Below are positions 45,801-58,600 of a stretch of DNA of 64,000 nt, piece after piece. Within the stretch, counting starts at the first letter, position 1. Every line of letters starts with the position of its first letter. The translations under genes and the position numbers were made by a program. This DNA comes from Planoprotostelium fungivorum (taxonomy: Eukaryota; Evosea; Variosea; Cavosteliida; Cavosteliaceae), in the NCBI GenBank assembly GCA_003024175.1, contig MDYQ01000016.1:124001-188000 (forward strand), in the 5' to 3' direction. The notes under the pieces were generated by a model. That model ran no database searches, had not been told where the DNA came from, and saw nothing but the letters and a program-made list of their open reading frames with translations.

Positions 45801-48800
45801 GTAGTCTGACCTCCCAGAGCATCAGAGACATAGAAAGACAGGCTGTCGCTGCCGCTGTAGTACTGAGCAGGCGAGTAGAAGAAGCCGTAGGTCGATGTAC
45901 CCAATGTCTGTGCTTGTGGGACATAAGAGGAGGGGGTGTTCTCAGTGGTGGAAAGGGTAGTGGAAGAGCCGATGAGGGCACCAGACTTGCCAGCAGTGAT
46001 CTGGCCGTGAGAAGGAGCGCTGACGAGGGTGAAGGTCAAGTTGGCTCCTTGGTTGCCATCCACATCAGATGCATTCACGCTGATGAACACTCGACCATCT
46101 CCTTGTACAGTGACAGTAGAGGGTGCGTAGATGACATACGGTGGAGTGTCCACGCCGGCCGTGACTTGTACAGTGATGACGGCAGACTTGCCTCCGTGTG
46201 AGTCTTGTGCGTACAGCGCGATGCTGCCCAGACTGCCCACTGCATTGTCGTCGATGACTAGCGCCAATTGCACGGTGGACGTGGGTGCCAAATTGCTAGC
46301 GGCCGCAGAGTCGGCAGTCGCCACAAGTGCAGCACTCTCGGTGTTGTTGTAGACGGTGGTCATCTTCTTGACGAAAGTGGCTGACAGATTGAACGAAGAG
46401 AAGAGAAGCGTCTCTGACTCGGGCAGGTCAGGATCTGCAATATAGTAGGGAATGAGACACTTGGCTCCGATGTTGCATGTGACAGAGGTAGATGGAGTGG
46501 ACAGTGTGGGTGGGTTGTTCACGAACGTCACATTGAGCTGCGATGTGTAGACTACAGACTGACCACCGAGAATGTCGATGAAAGAGTAGCTGAAGCTGTC
46601 TGTGCCATACTTGAAGCTAGTGGGTGTGTAGCTGACGGCGTACAGGGTAGAGTTGGGGCCAGTGGTGGCAGCGGAAGGACTGAAAGGAGAGTTGGCCGTG
46701 ACAGCGACGCCGTTGATGGACAGAGAGCCGTTCTTGGGTACAGTCGAGAAGATGAGAGACAGCTGCTGTCCTTGTCCATTGTCGGCATCCGTACCGTTGA
46801 GCTTGATCAGCTGAGAGGCCGTCTGACTGAACGTCACTGTGTTGACGGGGTCTTGGTACTGTCTGTAAGGTGCCGTGTTATTGGCTGCAGCCACACTGAT
46901 GGTAGCCACAGGGGAGTTGGCGTTCGACAGATCTCTGACGTAGAAAGAGATGGTGCCGAGGTTGCCAGTAGCTGTGGGCTTGAGCTGTATGATGACGTTC
47001 ACTTGTGTGACGCGAGGCAAACCAGAGGTCGTGGCAGTAAAGGCAGTCGGTGTAGCTCCTGCGATGGACATGTAGTAGGCAGACACGGAGACGAGATTGG
47101 TGTTGGACTCGATCAGAGTCAGAGTGTCCACTGTGTCGACGTCGTTGAGGTACAGAGGCAGCGTGCAGTTGCTTCCGATTGAGCATCCGATGCTGCTGGG
47201 TGCGCTCAGCGTAGGTGCGTGGTTCTTGAACTGCACGGCCAGTACGATGGTCAGCGTGGTAGAGATACCGTTGAGAGGGTCTGTGGCATAGATGGACACA
47301 GAGTCGTTGCCAAAAGTGTACAGAGTGGGAACGTATTGGAAGGTGAAGCTGGACGTCGAGGGCATGACGCTGTTGACGAACGTGTCTGCGTTGTAAGCGT
47401 TGCCGCTGCCCGCTAGATTGTTGCCGTTGCTGACGTAGACCTTACCATTGGCAGGCAGAGTGAGGAAGGTGAAGGTCAAGCTGGCGCCTTGGTGTCCGTC
47501 GTTGTCAGAGCCAGTGAGAGTGATGTTGACATTGCCATCTTCTGTCAGAGAGACGACTGAAGGTGCCTGAACGAAGAATGGCTTCGAGTTGGGACCAGCA
47601 GTGATCGTGACAGTCAAGTTCTGAGCAGACACTTGTCCGTAGCCATCGAGAGCTGAGACAAGAGTCAGATGATGACAGAGAATGGAGAAACTCACCGGCG
47701 AAGGAAAGAGAGCCAAGGGTGTTGGCAGCTGTGTCGTCTAAGACGAGCACAACGATGTATGTGGCTGACGCCGAGCCCTGAAGGACAAGCACCCCAGAGT
47801 TGACGTTGAAGGCTGTCAGAGCACCTCCCTGCTTACCGATGCTGGCGCTGCTGACGTGCTGCAAATTGTACGAAGACAGAAGAACGGTGACGTTGTCGGG
47901 CACATCCTTGTCCAACACAGAGAAGGTGAAGTTGGTAGAGACTCCAATCGGCCCTTGTACAGTGGCCGGACCGTTGATCGTGGGGGCGTGGTCTCTGAAT
48001 GGTACTTGTACGGTGATTGTCTGCATGACGTAACCTCCCAGCACGTCTCTCATACCGTAAGAGATGGTGTCAGGGCCGTAGAAATAATCGTTGGGAGTGT
48101 ACGTGAAGGTGTAAGACGATGTCTTGGCCACGCTGTCGTTCGTTCTGTCGCTGATGGCAAACACGTAGCCTCCGTTGGGCAGAGTAGATGGCAGAGGTGA
48201 GCCAGCCTGAGTGGACAAGAGACCGTTGGAAGGGTTCTGATTGACATAGAACAGCAGCTTGGCGCCCTGCAGTCCATCTGCATCAGTGCCGACCACAGTG
48301 ATGCTGACTGAGCTGCTGCCCTGAGGCATCGTCACTACCTGAGCGGCAGACTTGAACGTGGGGTTCTGATTGGCCTTGGCAACCACGTTGACTGTCGCCA
48401 CGGAAGAGACACCACCGTGTGAGTCTACGGCAGTGAGGGAGTACGAACCGATGGTGCCAGTGGCATAGTCATCCAGGCTGATGGAGAAGCTGGCCGTAGC
48501 TGATGGGTTGGAAGGTGTGTTGGCGAGAATGAAAGAGGTGGCCGAGTTGGGAACGCTCCTTGTGCCCGTGCTGTCCACATAAGTGAAGGCAGTGACAGAA
48601 GAGGAGACCCAGATGAAAGTACCGTTCAGCTGTGCGGTGTCCTGAGAATCCACATCGTTCACTGTGATGAAGAAGGGAGTGGCAGTACCGATGGAGGCAG
48701 TGACAGTGGGGACAGTGATAGTGGGCAGATGGTTGGTAAAATTGACGTTCAAGAAGCCAAAGCTGACGTTTGACTGTCCGTAGTTGTCCGTGCAGTAGTA

Positions 48801-51800
48801 AGAGAAGTTGTACGCGCCAAAGAAGTAGTTGTTGTTCACGATGGCGGCAGAGTACGTCAGCACTGAGCCTGGCACTCGGCTACCGGGTGTCAACACGTTG
48901 CCTTGGCTGTCCAGAAGCTGTCCTTGAGCGGGTGCTGTCTTGATGTAGACCGTCAAGCTGGAGGGGGTCACGCTGGGATCAGGGTTGCCGATGAGGTTGC
49001 TGCCAACGAAATCGACGTTGATGCTGCCGCCCTGCAGAAGGCTCTGAGCAAAGTTGGACGTGTACGACGGGTAGTTGACGGGAATGACAGAGAAGGTTGC
49101 AGTGTAGATGGCGGAGGGGTCACAACCGTCCCACAGCTGGAAGGTACCGACGGACTGACCCTTGTAGAAGGGTGTGTTCGTGTACACTTGCGAAAAGTTG
49201 TAGTACTGTCCCGCAACGATGGCCGCTCCATTCGTAGTAGTCAGAGTGGCGTTGTTGGGGAGAGCGATCCACTTGGCCAGCATCAAGTTGTTGTCGGCGT
49301 CAGAGCCAGTCAAGTTGAAGCTGAACGCCACATCCTGAGTGGGCTGGAAGAAAACTGACTGAGAGACGGGCGCTCTGTTCAGCACGACTTGCACGGTAGA
49401 TGTACCCCATCCCATGATGGCCACTGTTGACACGGGTAGAGTGACGACTTGACCTTTGACTAGTCCAGTGGGGTAGGCGTAGTTGACGTTGCTCCATCCC
49501 TTGCTCGATGTGGTGGCGGCGTTACCATTGGTGGAAGAGGAGAAGAAGCCCTGGTCGTTGTAGACGGTGGCCTTGGTCTGAGGCAGACTGTTGGCGATTC
49601 CGTTGGGAATGATCTGATAGTAGGCATTCGCTGCACCCGTCGATCCCTGGTAGGCTGTTCCGAAGCCAGCAGAAGAGACGACGCTAGAGTAGGTGTTATA
49701 CGTGCTTGACGACTGAGCGTAGAACATGATGGTCGCTCCCAGAGTCGACAGAGCCTTGACTGCCGTGCTGAAAGATCCAGCGGGAGGGTTGGGTGTGATG
49801 ACTGCGATCACCTTGTATGACGATGACTGCCAACCGTAGTTGTCTGCCATCAGTGGTGTGAGGGCATCGTAAGCTCCAATCTGAGACAGCTTGGCAGTCG
49901 AATTCAATGACAGCCCAGATGCATAGTTACAGAAGGTGTCGGACGAAGACGTCAAGATACCCAGCCTTCTGTACGTGCTGCCATAGTTGGACACCGAGGC
50001 CAAGGCAGCTTGAGAAGAGGGATAGGTGGCGATGAGATTGGAGAAGAAACTCTTGCACAGATCGATGTTCTGCAGAGGTGTGATGTCTCCGTTGGCCGAC
50101 ACATCTTGCAGCACGATGATGTCCACGGGTGGATTGGACTGCATGTTGACCGTGAAGTTGATGGAGGCACTTCCCTGAGACTGAGAGTTGACGGACATGT
50201 ACAAGTTGGCAAACAGAGGATCTACGATGCGTCCCTGAGTCTGACTCTGGATGTAGCTCTTGGCGCTGGGATCACAGTACACTCGAATGGGGCGGTCGCA
50301 GGCTACTCCTTGCCATCCAGGGTTGCAGAGACAAGTGCCGTCACCATTGAGACCGTCGCTGCAGGTGCCGTTACCGCAGTTGGAGCAGGGCTTGCAGGAA
50401 GTTCCGTAGTAGTTGTTCAGGCAGGAGGTACAGCGAGAGCTGGAGTCATAACCGGCGGGGCAGACACAGCAGGTGGCGGGGGAGAAGCTGCTGCTGGAAC
50501 AGCTGGGATTGGATGTGTTGAGATAGCCAGAGTTACAGATGGGCTGGATGTTCAATCCCACACAGTACTGTCCCGATGGAAGGTTGGTGGTGGGGTTGGT
50601 GGCGTACTGACTGACGGCGAAACAGATCTGGTAGGTACCAGCGAGTGGCTTGGGCCAGTTGAAGATCATGTACTGCATCGATTCAGTCGAATGACCATGG
50701 AGAAGGTATGGACGCTAGAGTAGATCGATGGAGAATGTGTGGGAAGGTGTTCTCACCTGAGGGTTCTTGCATTTTCCGTTGGTACAAGCGCAGTTACCAT
50801 CGTTACAGCTGGCCTGGCTAGAGATGGTAGCTCCACTGGGTAGTCCAGAGTAAGTGATCGCCACTGGATTATTGATGACGGCATCATCAGCCACAAAGTA
50901 CCACGACATAGGCGTCGACGTGTCTCCGGGTTGCTTGGCAACCGTCAGTCGATTCGTCTGCGGTACAGCGTTGGCGTCGATGACCAGCGGCTGACTGTAC
51001 AGGCAGGTAGCAGAGTTACCACAGTCCGAATTCTTCACACAAGTCTTCGCGTTGTTGTTGCTGCAGATACCCACGGTATCGGTTGCGTTGAGAATGTAAT
51101 CGATGGGAATGACTCCTCCCTTTCCATTGTCCAGCATGTGCTGAGTCTGGTAGAGGCGAGAGCCCCCAGAGAGGCTCGTGGCGTCGAAGGTCACGACACC
51201 CGTCGTGCTGTTGATGGAAACGCCGGGGCACAGCTTGACCGTGTTGTCGCTGGTGGAATAAGGAGGCTGGCCGAGTTGTTCGGTGAGGTTGGACATGCGG
51301 AAGGTGATGGGGTTACCGGCGGAATCGGTCCAAGAGCCGTCGTTGAGACGGATGTCGGCGGGGATCTGTTCGGAATGAGATGAGAAGATGGGTGGAAATG
51401 AGAAACGTCCATCGTCCATGTGAAAGATGTGAAGAGATGTGAGAGAGGATGGTCGAGATGGGGTTGATGGAGGTAGATGAGGTCGATGGATCTACCTGAT
51501 ATTTGTTGATGAGACCGTTTCGAACTTGAACGATGGGGAGTCCAGCAGAGACGGGAGAAGATAGAATCATCTGAGAGACTGGGTAGCCGGGGGGATATTG
51601 CACTAAAGTACTCTGAAGATACCAGGCCACGTCGTGATTATTCTGTAGAGAAGAGAGACGAGCATTGTTCGTGTGGAAAATTGTGCGCGTCGTGGGTGTT
51701 GTGACATCTTTGTAGGTGTCTGCTGATTGTGAGCCGAATGTTCGATCGGATGTGAGAATTTCAAAAAAAGACTCACAGCCTCCAGACCAGAAAGCAGCAC

Positions 51801-52224
51801 ACCAATCGAGGGTCGTGTCAAAAGATGTGACATTCTGAACGTTGACGTAGATACCGTTTCCATCTCCCAAGGCCATGTAGTAGTTGTAAAGACTGATCTG
51901 GTCGTTAACCTTTTCACAGCTGCCGAGATTGTTCTGGTACATGAAACTTCTACGCCAGACGAATTGGATCTTGAAGTTGAATTGACTCGGCTTGGAGGGG
52001 TCAGGAATGTTCCATTGGATGATTCCGTATCGAAAGTGAGTTCCTACAAGACATCAGTTCCTGTTCGAGACTGAGCCTTCCGTCGCTGTTCGTGAAGACA
52101 ACTCTCCATTCTGTCCTCAGAAGACTTGAATGAGAAGGGGGATGGAAAGAACATCACCTTCGACATAAGTGGTACAAAAAAATACAGCCAATAAGGCAGC
52201 GAAGAGAAGGAAGTGTGCTCTCAT
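42849..52224 (-). CDS. Giant integrin-beta-like (Sib-type) adhesion receptor with vWA, EGF-like and many cadherin-like repeats
   Basis: About 3,000 aa. Signal peptide MRAHFLLFAALLAVFFCTTYVEG, then GTHFRYGIIQWNIPDP, the N-terminal domain seen in Sib proteins. Cys-rich EGF-like segments follow (CVCPAGYDSSSRC, CSNCGNGTCSDG, CLCNPGWQGVACD; 50530-50280). A von Willebrand A-like domain reads PPVDIIVLQDVSANGDI (50130) through KVIAVITPNPPAGSF; the MIDAS is DxSxN, not DxSxS. The ectodomain continues with some 18-20 repeats of about 100 aa of the NHxPTLSxPS and LTGSDxDGxQGxxLT types (49350-43200). A Gly/Ala-rich membrane helix (WAVGVGSAGGALGAAAAVAAVA) precedes a short tail with NPLY (about 42905-42916) and NPLF (about 42863-42874), talin/PTB-type motifs. 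In Dictyostelium, Sib proteins bind talin and mediate substrate and particle adhesion. Stop 42851-42849. Confidence 0.82.
43200..49350 (-). repeat. Tandem cadherin-like ectodomain repeats of the Sib-type receptor
   Basis: Two alternating repeat types, each about 95-110 aa. Type 1 starts NHxPTLSxPSxxxxCxIGxxC. Type 2 contains LTGSDxDGxQGxxLTxxxxxxPxxGxL with a later GxDSFSFxxxD. Some type 1 units keep the Cys pair (CSIGSNC, CNIGAKC, CPIGNNC) and others have lost it. The DxDG and DxD motifs suggest calcium binding as in cadherin-like repeats. Confidence 0.8.
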
Positions 52225-52659
52225 CGCCAGAGGAAAAGTTCTGTTGGCCGTATGTGCCGATACGAAAACTCCTGAGCGCCAGGAATCTGTACCTCAAGTC
52301 AAACTATTTCCCTTTGTTGTTCAAATAATAGAATTCTGACGGACTTAATCCCCTCCTTTACTCTCAATCAAAGTCACATAGGGGGAACAAACGCGCCCCG
52401 ACGAGAATTGTCAGCAGCGAGTCCACATTCTATACCTCCACACAGACTCTCTTCTGAAGAGATCGATGGGGCGTCACACAACCACACCCACACGCTTCCC
52501 TGAGAATGAGCCCGAGATCTCTTTGTCCTCTACGAGGTGGAACGCAACCGGCAGGGAGATCATTTTGGGGGTTAAGGACCTCTTACGGTTTCGTTCTCGT
52601 ATGACTTTTACTCTCCTGCGTGGTAGTTCTTGACACAATGAGGACCCTTTAGTGGTTCT
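52225..52659. other. Intergenic region between dynein and Sib-type gene
   Basis: About 435 bp, holding the dynein 3' end and the Sib promoter. It contains CT-rich and GA-rich stretches. No gene, RNA or repeat that I can support. Confidence 0.4.
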
Positions 52660-55600
52660 TCAATAGGGTTTATTGCCGAGTTGGCAGAACAAGGCGGCAC
52701 CTCTCGTCAACCAGTGCTTTTCGGGCTTGCTCGATGGAAAGTCGATGATCGACACGAAGTTGTCAGAGATGCCAATGCTGTTGAGAGCACCCTCTCGGCT
52801 GTGCGTGATGAAGATGGGACACGCGTAGGAGTTGTTGGAGGAGCGGGACTTTGGCTCGTTGACGGTAGAATAAGGCTGTAAACGGACGACAGGGATGGAA
52901 GCGAAGAGTTCGTGGGGTTTCGCTTCCTCTAAACTTCTGGTTTCAAAATCCCATCGAGCACCTGTACCTTCATCAACATCACATCACATCTCATGTGACG
53001 ACATCACCTTCCAAGAACAGTCCGTAGATATAACACTCTCCACTGTCCGTACGATTCGCCCGACCTTCTTCTTTCAGCATGTTGGCCGTCTCCGTCTCTG
53101 TTAAGAAGGTGGAAGAGAATCCAACCGTATTCATCGGCAGTGACTTCTGTCGGGCATACATCTGCTGGACGGCCGTGAGAAACTTTCTTGGGTAAAAGAG
53201 TTTGTTGATGTGAAACAACTTTGGAACGCCATCTGATATCCATCCACCGATGAACTGGAGGCGTGATGTGAGATCGTGGAGGTAATGATCGAGCGTCTGC
53301 TCGGATAAATAAGAGTGTTCCATCCAGATGCGAGGGACTTGCTTGTAGAAGATGTCTCCCATCATCTTCTCTGTGGCGGGTGTCACGAGCGTGAGGCCGG
53401 AGAGAGCATCTAACGCGTGTTGGCAGCTCTCTCGAATGATCTGAATCAACCGGTTGTAAGACAGAACCTATTTCAAAGGTGAACACTCTCGTCAAGATGA
53501 CGAAGTTGATGATGATCACCTCTTGGTATAGAACACTGGGTAGACTGTCTGTGAACGATATAGGATGCAGCTTCAACACCTGACCTCACGTCAATCTACA
53601 ACCCACCACACCATCTCACCTCATCCACGTCCCACTTTTGAGGAAGCATCTCCATGATCTCTCTCAGCCTCTTGACTGCGAAATTCTCCTCATCTTGCAT
53701 CGAATGGATGGATTTCGTCAGCCTGGGCATGCTGGTGACCAACCCCAGAATCGATTTGGCCTGCGAGATGTTTCTCGCGATCTCTGCGTTCGAGTGCATT
53801 CCAAAGATGTGGGGTCGGTCATTCATGGGCAGCTGGTCCGCAAACTCGATGAACGTCCTGAAGCTGCCGGAGGCGGGGACTCTGTACACTTCACCGTCAC
53901 CGTACGGATGATCCGTCTTCTTTGGATATTCGACGACGTAATCGGACAGGATGGCCATGAGCAGACTTCGGTCTCGGTCGTCCGTGACTCTTCCTCCGTA
54001 GAAGCACTCGCCGATCATGTACCTAAGGGCATCGAGCTGGCCTGCGTTGCGGTTCGTATCCTTGTCTTTCTTCGTGGAGAGGAGGTCAAGGTGGATCTCG
54101 AGCTGACGGATGGAAGTGATCAAGTCGGAGTCGGAGAACTCGTAGGGTCGGTTCCAGCCGATGGATCCAAACTTCTTTCTCTCTTGGACGACGGCGTGGA
54201 AGAAACAGATGCCGAACAAGAGTTTCGTCCACGAGTTCGAACCGATGTGCTGATCGATCTTTTCTGGACCTATTTACAGTTAAATAGGTGAAATACATTC
54301 ATCGTTTGAATCGATTGTCTCTCGTATCGATACGAGATGAATATAGATGGTATATGGATGAAACTCACCGATTCGCTGGAAGGATCGTTGTAGTTTGGCG
54401 CGTATTCCCATGGGATGCTCAGATACCATCTTGACGCAGTTCTGCAGTAGACTCGTGGGAAACTCCTCGGTGGGTGATGACGTCAGCCATATCCTGAACC
54501 TAGGATCTGCTCTCTCCGGTGATATCTCTCGGATGATCTTCTCCAACTTCTCTAGCCACTTGACGTCCAAGTGACAGTTCTGCAGTATGATCCAATGGCC
54601 TCGGTCCACGGCCACGTCGATCAGCTTCTCTGCGATGGGAGCTTGTTCTTGACCGAGAGAGATGGATTGGATCTTCTTCGACATGTCCGCCCTTGCACCG
54701 AATGCAAAGATCTCGTCGACTGGATTGGCACCGGCTGATAAGATGATGACGATGGGGGTGATGCAGTTTGTTCGCTCGTAGCATTCGGAGAAGGTGAGTG
54801 GAGGTGCTTCGATGAATTCTCTTCCGAATTTGTTGAGGACGTATTGTTGCATGTAGGAGACGAGTTTGTCGAATCGGAGGCATCTGTCTTTGTGTCAGTG
54901 ATGAAGAGAACAGTCATGGACGATGATGAGCGGTGATGGTGGTGACCAACGATGTGCTGAACGATGACATGAAACATCACCTGATGACCAATACTTTCTT
55001 AAAGTGAGAGAGATCGTTGTAAGGTGGTGGCAATACGGATAGATCTGGATCTGACATGTCGACAAATGCTTTCCACGTCCTCTCTTCTTCCACGATGCTC
55101 TTGGCCACATTCTCCATTCCCTTGACCATGGACAGATGCTCCACCATCTCCCACATCGATCTGGACATCCACTCTGGTGGTTCCATACCCAAAGATGGAG
55201 AAGCAGCTCCAGGGTGAACCGTTCCCAGCAGAAGAAAATTCCACTCTTCCCGTTGGATCTGTCCCACACTCTGCTGGATCCTCGTGCAAAGCATGAAGGA
55301 GAAGAGTAGCTTGTGTTTCTCAAAGAGGCAGTTGTAGACGTTACGGAAGAGGCACCGTGGAAACTCTTCGTTCATGGTGATGACTCGCTGATCGATGTCA
55401 TGCTGTCTCGTCGGTGTCGATTGAATGGATGCGATGAATAGTTGTGTGAACCAGTGGAGGGAGAACTGGTACATGCTGTCTACAAGGGCGAGATCAGCGA
55501 CACAGAAGTAGAGGGAGGCGGCACGTGTCGTCACGGGCTGGTACCTCTCCCTGGCTCGTCTCAATTCTTGCTGAGTTCGCTCGCTCTGTATCAAGCGAGT

Positions 55601-58600
55601 CCAGATCTCGATGGAAGTTCTCTTCGAAGTAGCCAGGGTATCGATGAGAACCTGAAATTTCCGTGAGATCTCTGTGATATTTCACATGACGTCACCTCGT
55701 CTTCTAAAATATCACCCTCTGCGTTGTAGAGCAGGTGAAGTATGCGATCTTCTGTCTCTTGCAGTTCCTTCTTACTGTGTGCGATCGTTTCTGTCAGTTG
55801 ATTGGACTGTTTCTCTAGTTCTTCCTTCTCGCTCTTCACGACCATGTGGAGGAGTTGATCTTCCAGGCCGGAGACGGTGATGCGGAAATCGATGATATTG
55901 ACTTTCGTACAGAGCTGGAAGAGTTGGCAGGTTGTAGATGAACGGATCTTACCTCCAAGGGGAACTGTGGGTTTGGATGACGTGATGTGATGTACAACCT
56001 GAAAGAGGGATTGTACGGGATGACTCGATCGCCCAATCGAACGACAGATTGTCCTTCTACCTGTCACGTGTCATGATATGTATCAATGAAATCTCGCGGA
56101 GAATCCGATGAAATTACCTGGAAGACTTGTCTCGACAGTAGTGCCTCCAGCATGGGATCTAACGACTGCTCCACCCCCTCCAGCAGTAAAGGCATGCCAA
56201 AGTGCACGCAGTTCTCCAATACAGAGATGTAATCTGGCGATGTGATCGTGCTTACCGTCAGCTTGTTATCCCTCTCCATGCATCGTATCCAATGGTTTGC
56301 CTGACCTTGTGGATCGATCAAGAGCGGCCAACGTGGAGAATTGATGCACATGACTGCATTCTCCATGCTGTGGTTATCGTAGGGAAGACCTATCGAGTGT
56401 CATTCCCAGGGAGATGGGGAGACCGCATCCACCATCGATGTTCCAGGAACGCATCTGGATGGGATTCCCAATGGAGCCCGTGAGACACCAGGGGTCCGTG
56501 TAGGAGACCGCCGATTTACGTAACAAGCTCTGCCATTGGCCTAGGATCTTCTGTCTGAAATGTGCCGAATAAGGTGGGCAGTACACGATGGTGGCAGCAG
56601 ATAACAATGCATCTCCCAGCAACATGTGCCAACTTCCTGTGAAAAAATGAGGGAGGGAACGGGAATCGATCTCGCGCACCTTCGACTTGATGGATCATCT
56701 GCTCCCAGCGTACCGTTTCACCTCCCAGGCCACCGATCAATTTTTTGGCGCGGCTCAATTTGATCTGACATTCGGAAACGCTCGACATGAGTCCATTCTT
56801 CTTCTCTTCTGCCGCTCCGTACTGTTCCGTGAGTGATGCGATCTTGTCTTCCACTTCCTGCAATTTCCCTGTCGATTGTGAGACAATCTTTCACGTGGAC
56901 ACCTTCACCTCTTCTCTCTTCTAACTTGCTCAGAGTCGATTTTAACGTCGAGTTGGCTTCTTCCAATCGTTTTTTCCTCGGCTCGACCGCTTTCGATACC
57001 CAGTAGTAATGTTCGATAGCTCTCACCCAGGCACAGAGTGACTTACAAGCCACCGATGCCTTCTCGACATAAGCCGGCGTGAACTGTGGATCTTGAATGT
57101 AAGGCCTCAGCTTCAGTATGGCTTCCTCCTTGATGTTATCCTTATCAAAATCCAATAGCCTCTGGATAAAGTGGGACTCGTTTAACATGGCCTTGGCTTC
57201 CACCCATCCTTCATCCTTCTTCATATTCTTGGTTGATTTCTTACCCAAAAGAATGCACAGGGCCTCTATGACGGCCACCATGCCCGGTGGTGGCGTCGTA
57301 AAACTTCGAATCTCCGTCACATCTTTCCGGCTGATGCGATTTAATGCCTTCGTCGCTGCCTCTAAGGCCGGTAAAGCCTCTGCGAGTTGTAATTCTGCCC
57401 CTTCGGCCAATGTCCTGGCCTCTCTCGCTTCTTCTATTGCGATGGCTTCTTCTTCCTTGACCATGATGCGTGTCGCATCGGCTTCTTTTCTCTTCTCCAA
57501 GAGAACGATCATGAGCTTCTCCATTTCGAGTGAAGTGCGTTCGAGTACGGGCACGGAAGCCTCCAAGTTGGTCTGGAGCTGAGAGACCATGAGAGAGACT
57601 TCTCCCAACTTCTCTCGCCCGGTCGTGAGACGCTTGGCGAGGCTTTCCTTCTCGGATAACTTTTTGTCGAGGCACTTTTGGAACACCGAGAGGAATTCAA
57701 AGAAGGAGGAAGTGGTTACGATGGCCTGGCGCTTCGTTGTGTCGTAGAATTGACGGGAGAAGGAGGACATGCACTGGTGGATTTCTACGCAGACTTCGAT
57801 GATGACCGAGTTGGAGGCGGGGGCCTTCTGGGTCAGAGCGGAGAGATTGAGACTGTGCTTGGCGACCACCTGGGAAGGTCAGGGAAGGGGAGACGTAATT
57901 ACGTACCTGGAGGGAGGAAGAGTCCCAGGGAGCGTACCAGTCCGTAGAACAAGATGTGATGAGGGCGGGAAATTTGATGAGGCGTTTTCTGAACATGCTG
58001 TTGTTCGTGTCCATGCAGATGACCACCCTCAGATTTCTCTTCACCTGTCACCTGTCAGATGAAATTTCACTTAAATTCCCACGTCTTCTCTGAATCGATG
58101 GTAGATGGTATCGGGTGGTAGCTTGGCCATACTCTTGTGAGCCGGTCCAGACTGGTAGGCTCCGATCATGGCCTCAATCTCTTCTCTCTGGAAGAGGTTT
58201 GGTATGTGTCCTCCGTGCATGAGATTGTTGATGTCCTCCAAGAAGGATTCATACATGATCTGACTGTCTTTGAATAGGAAGAGAACCGATTTGCCTTGCA
58301 CTCCCGTCATTCTCACGATCTTTCTCATGTCGTCGACCCAATCTTCCAGATCGTAAGAATGAGACAGGGAGACCTGGAGACTTTTAGACCCGATGTTTCT
58401 CCGAAATTTCACCTCGAACAGCTCCAGTTCGGAGATGTGGGCCGCTAGGCGGGCCAATGAGCTTCTACCACTTCCACCAGCGCCCAGTAGTAGGGCGTTA
58501 CCCTGTGGATGTTTGATGACACGGAGGATCTTTGTCAATTGGAAGACGGCATCACGGAAGAGGTAGATATCGATGGGGCGGCTGGTGTGAGTGTTGTACT

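Noticed and set aside
45209-46201. 330-codon plus-strand ORF inside the Sib-type receptor
   Set aside because: Antisense shadow of a long exon with strong codon bias. The minus strand shows coherent cadherin-like repeats, and the plus translation shows no domain.
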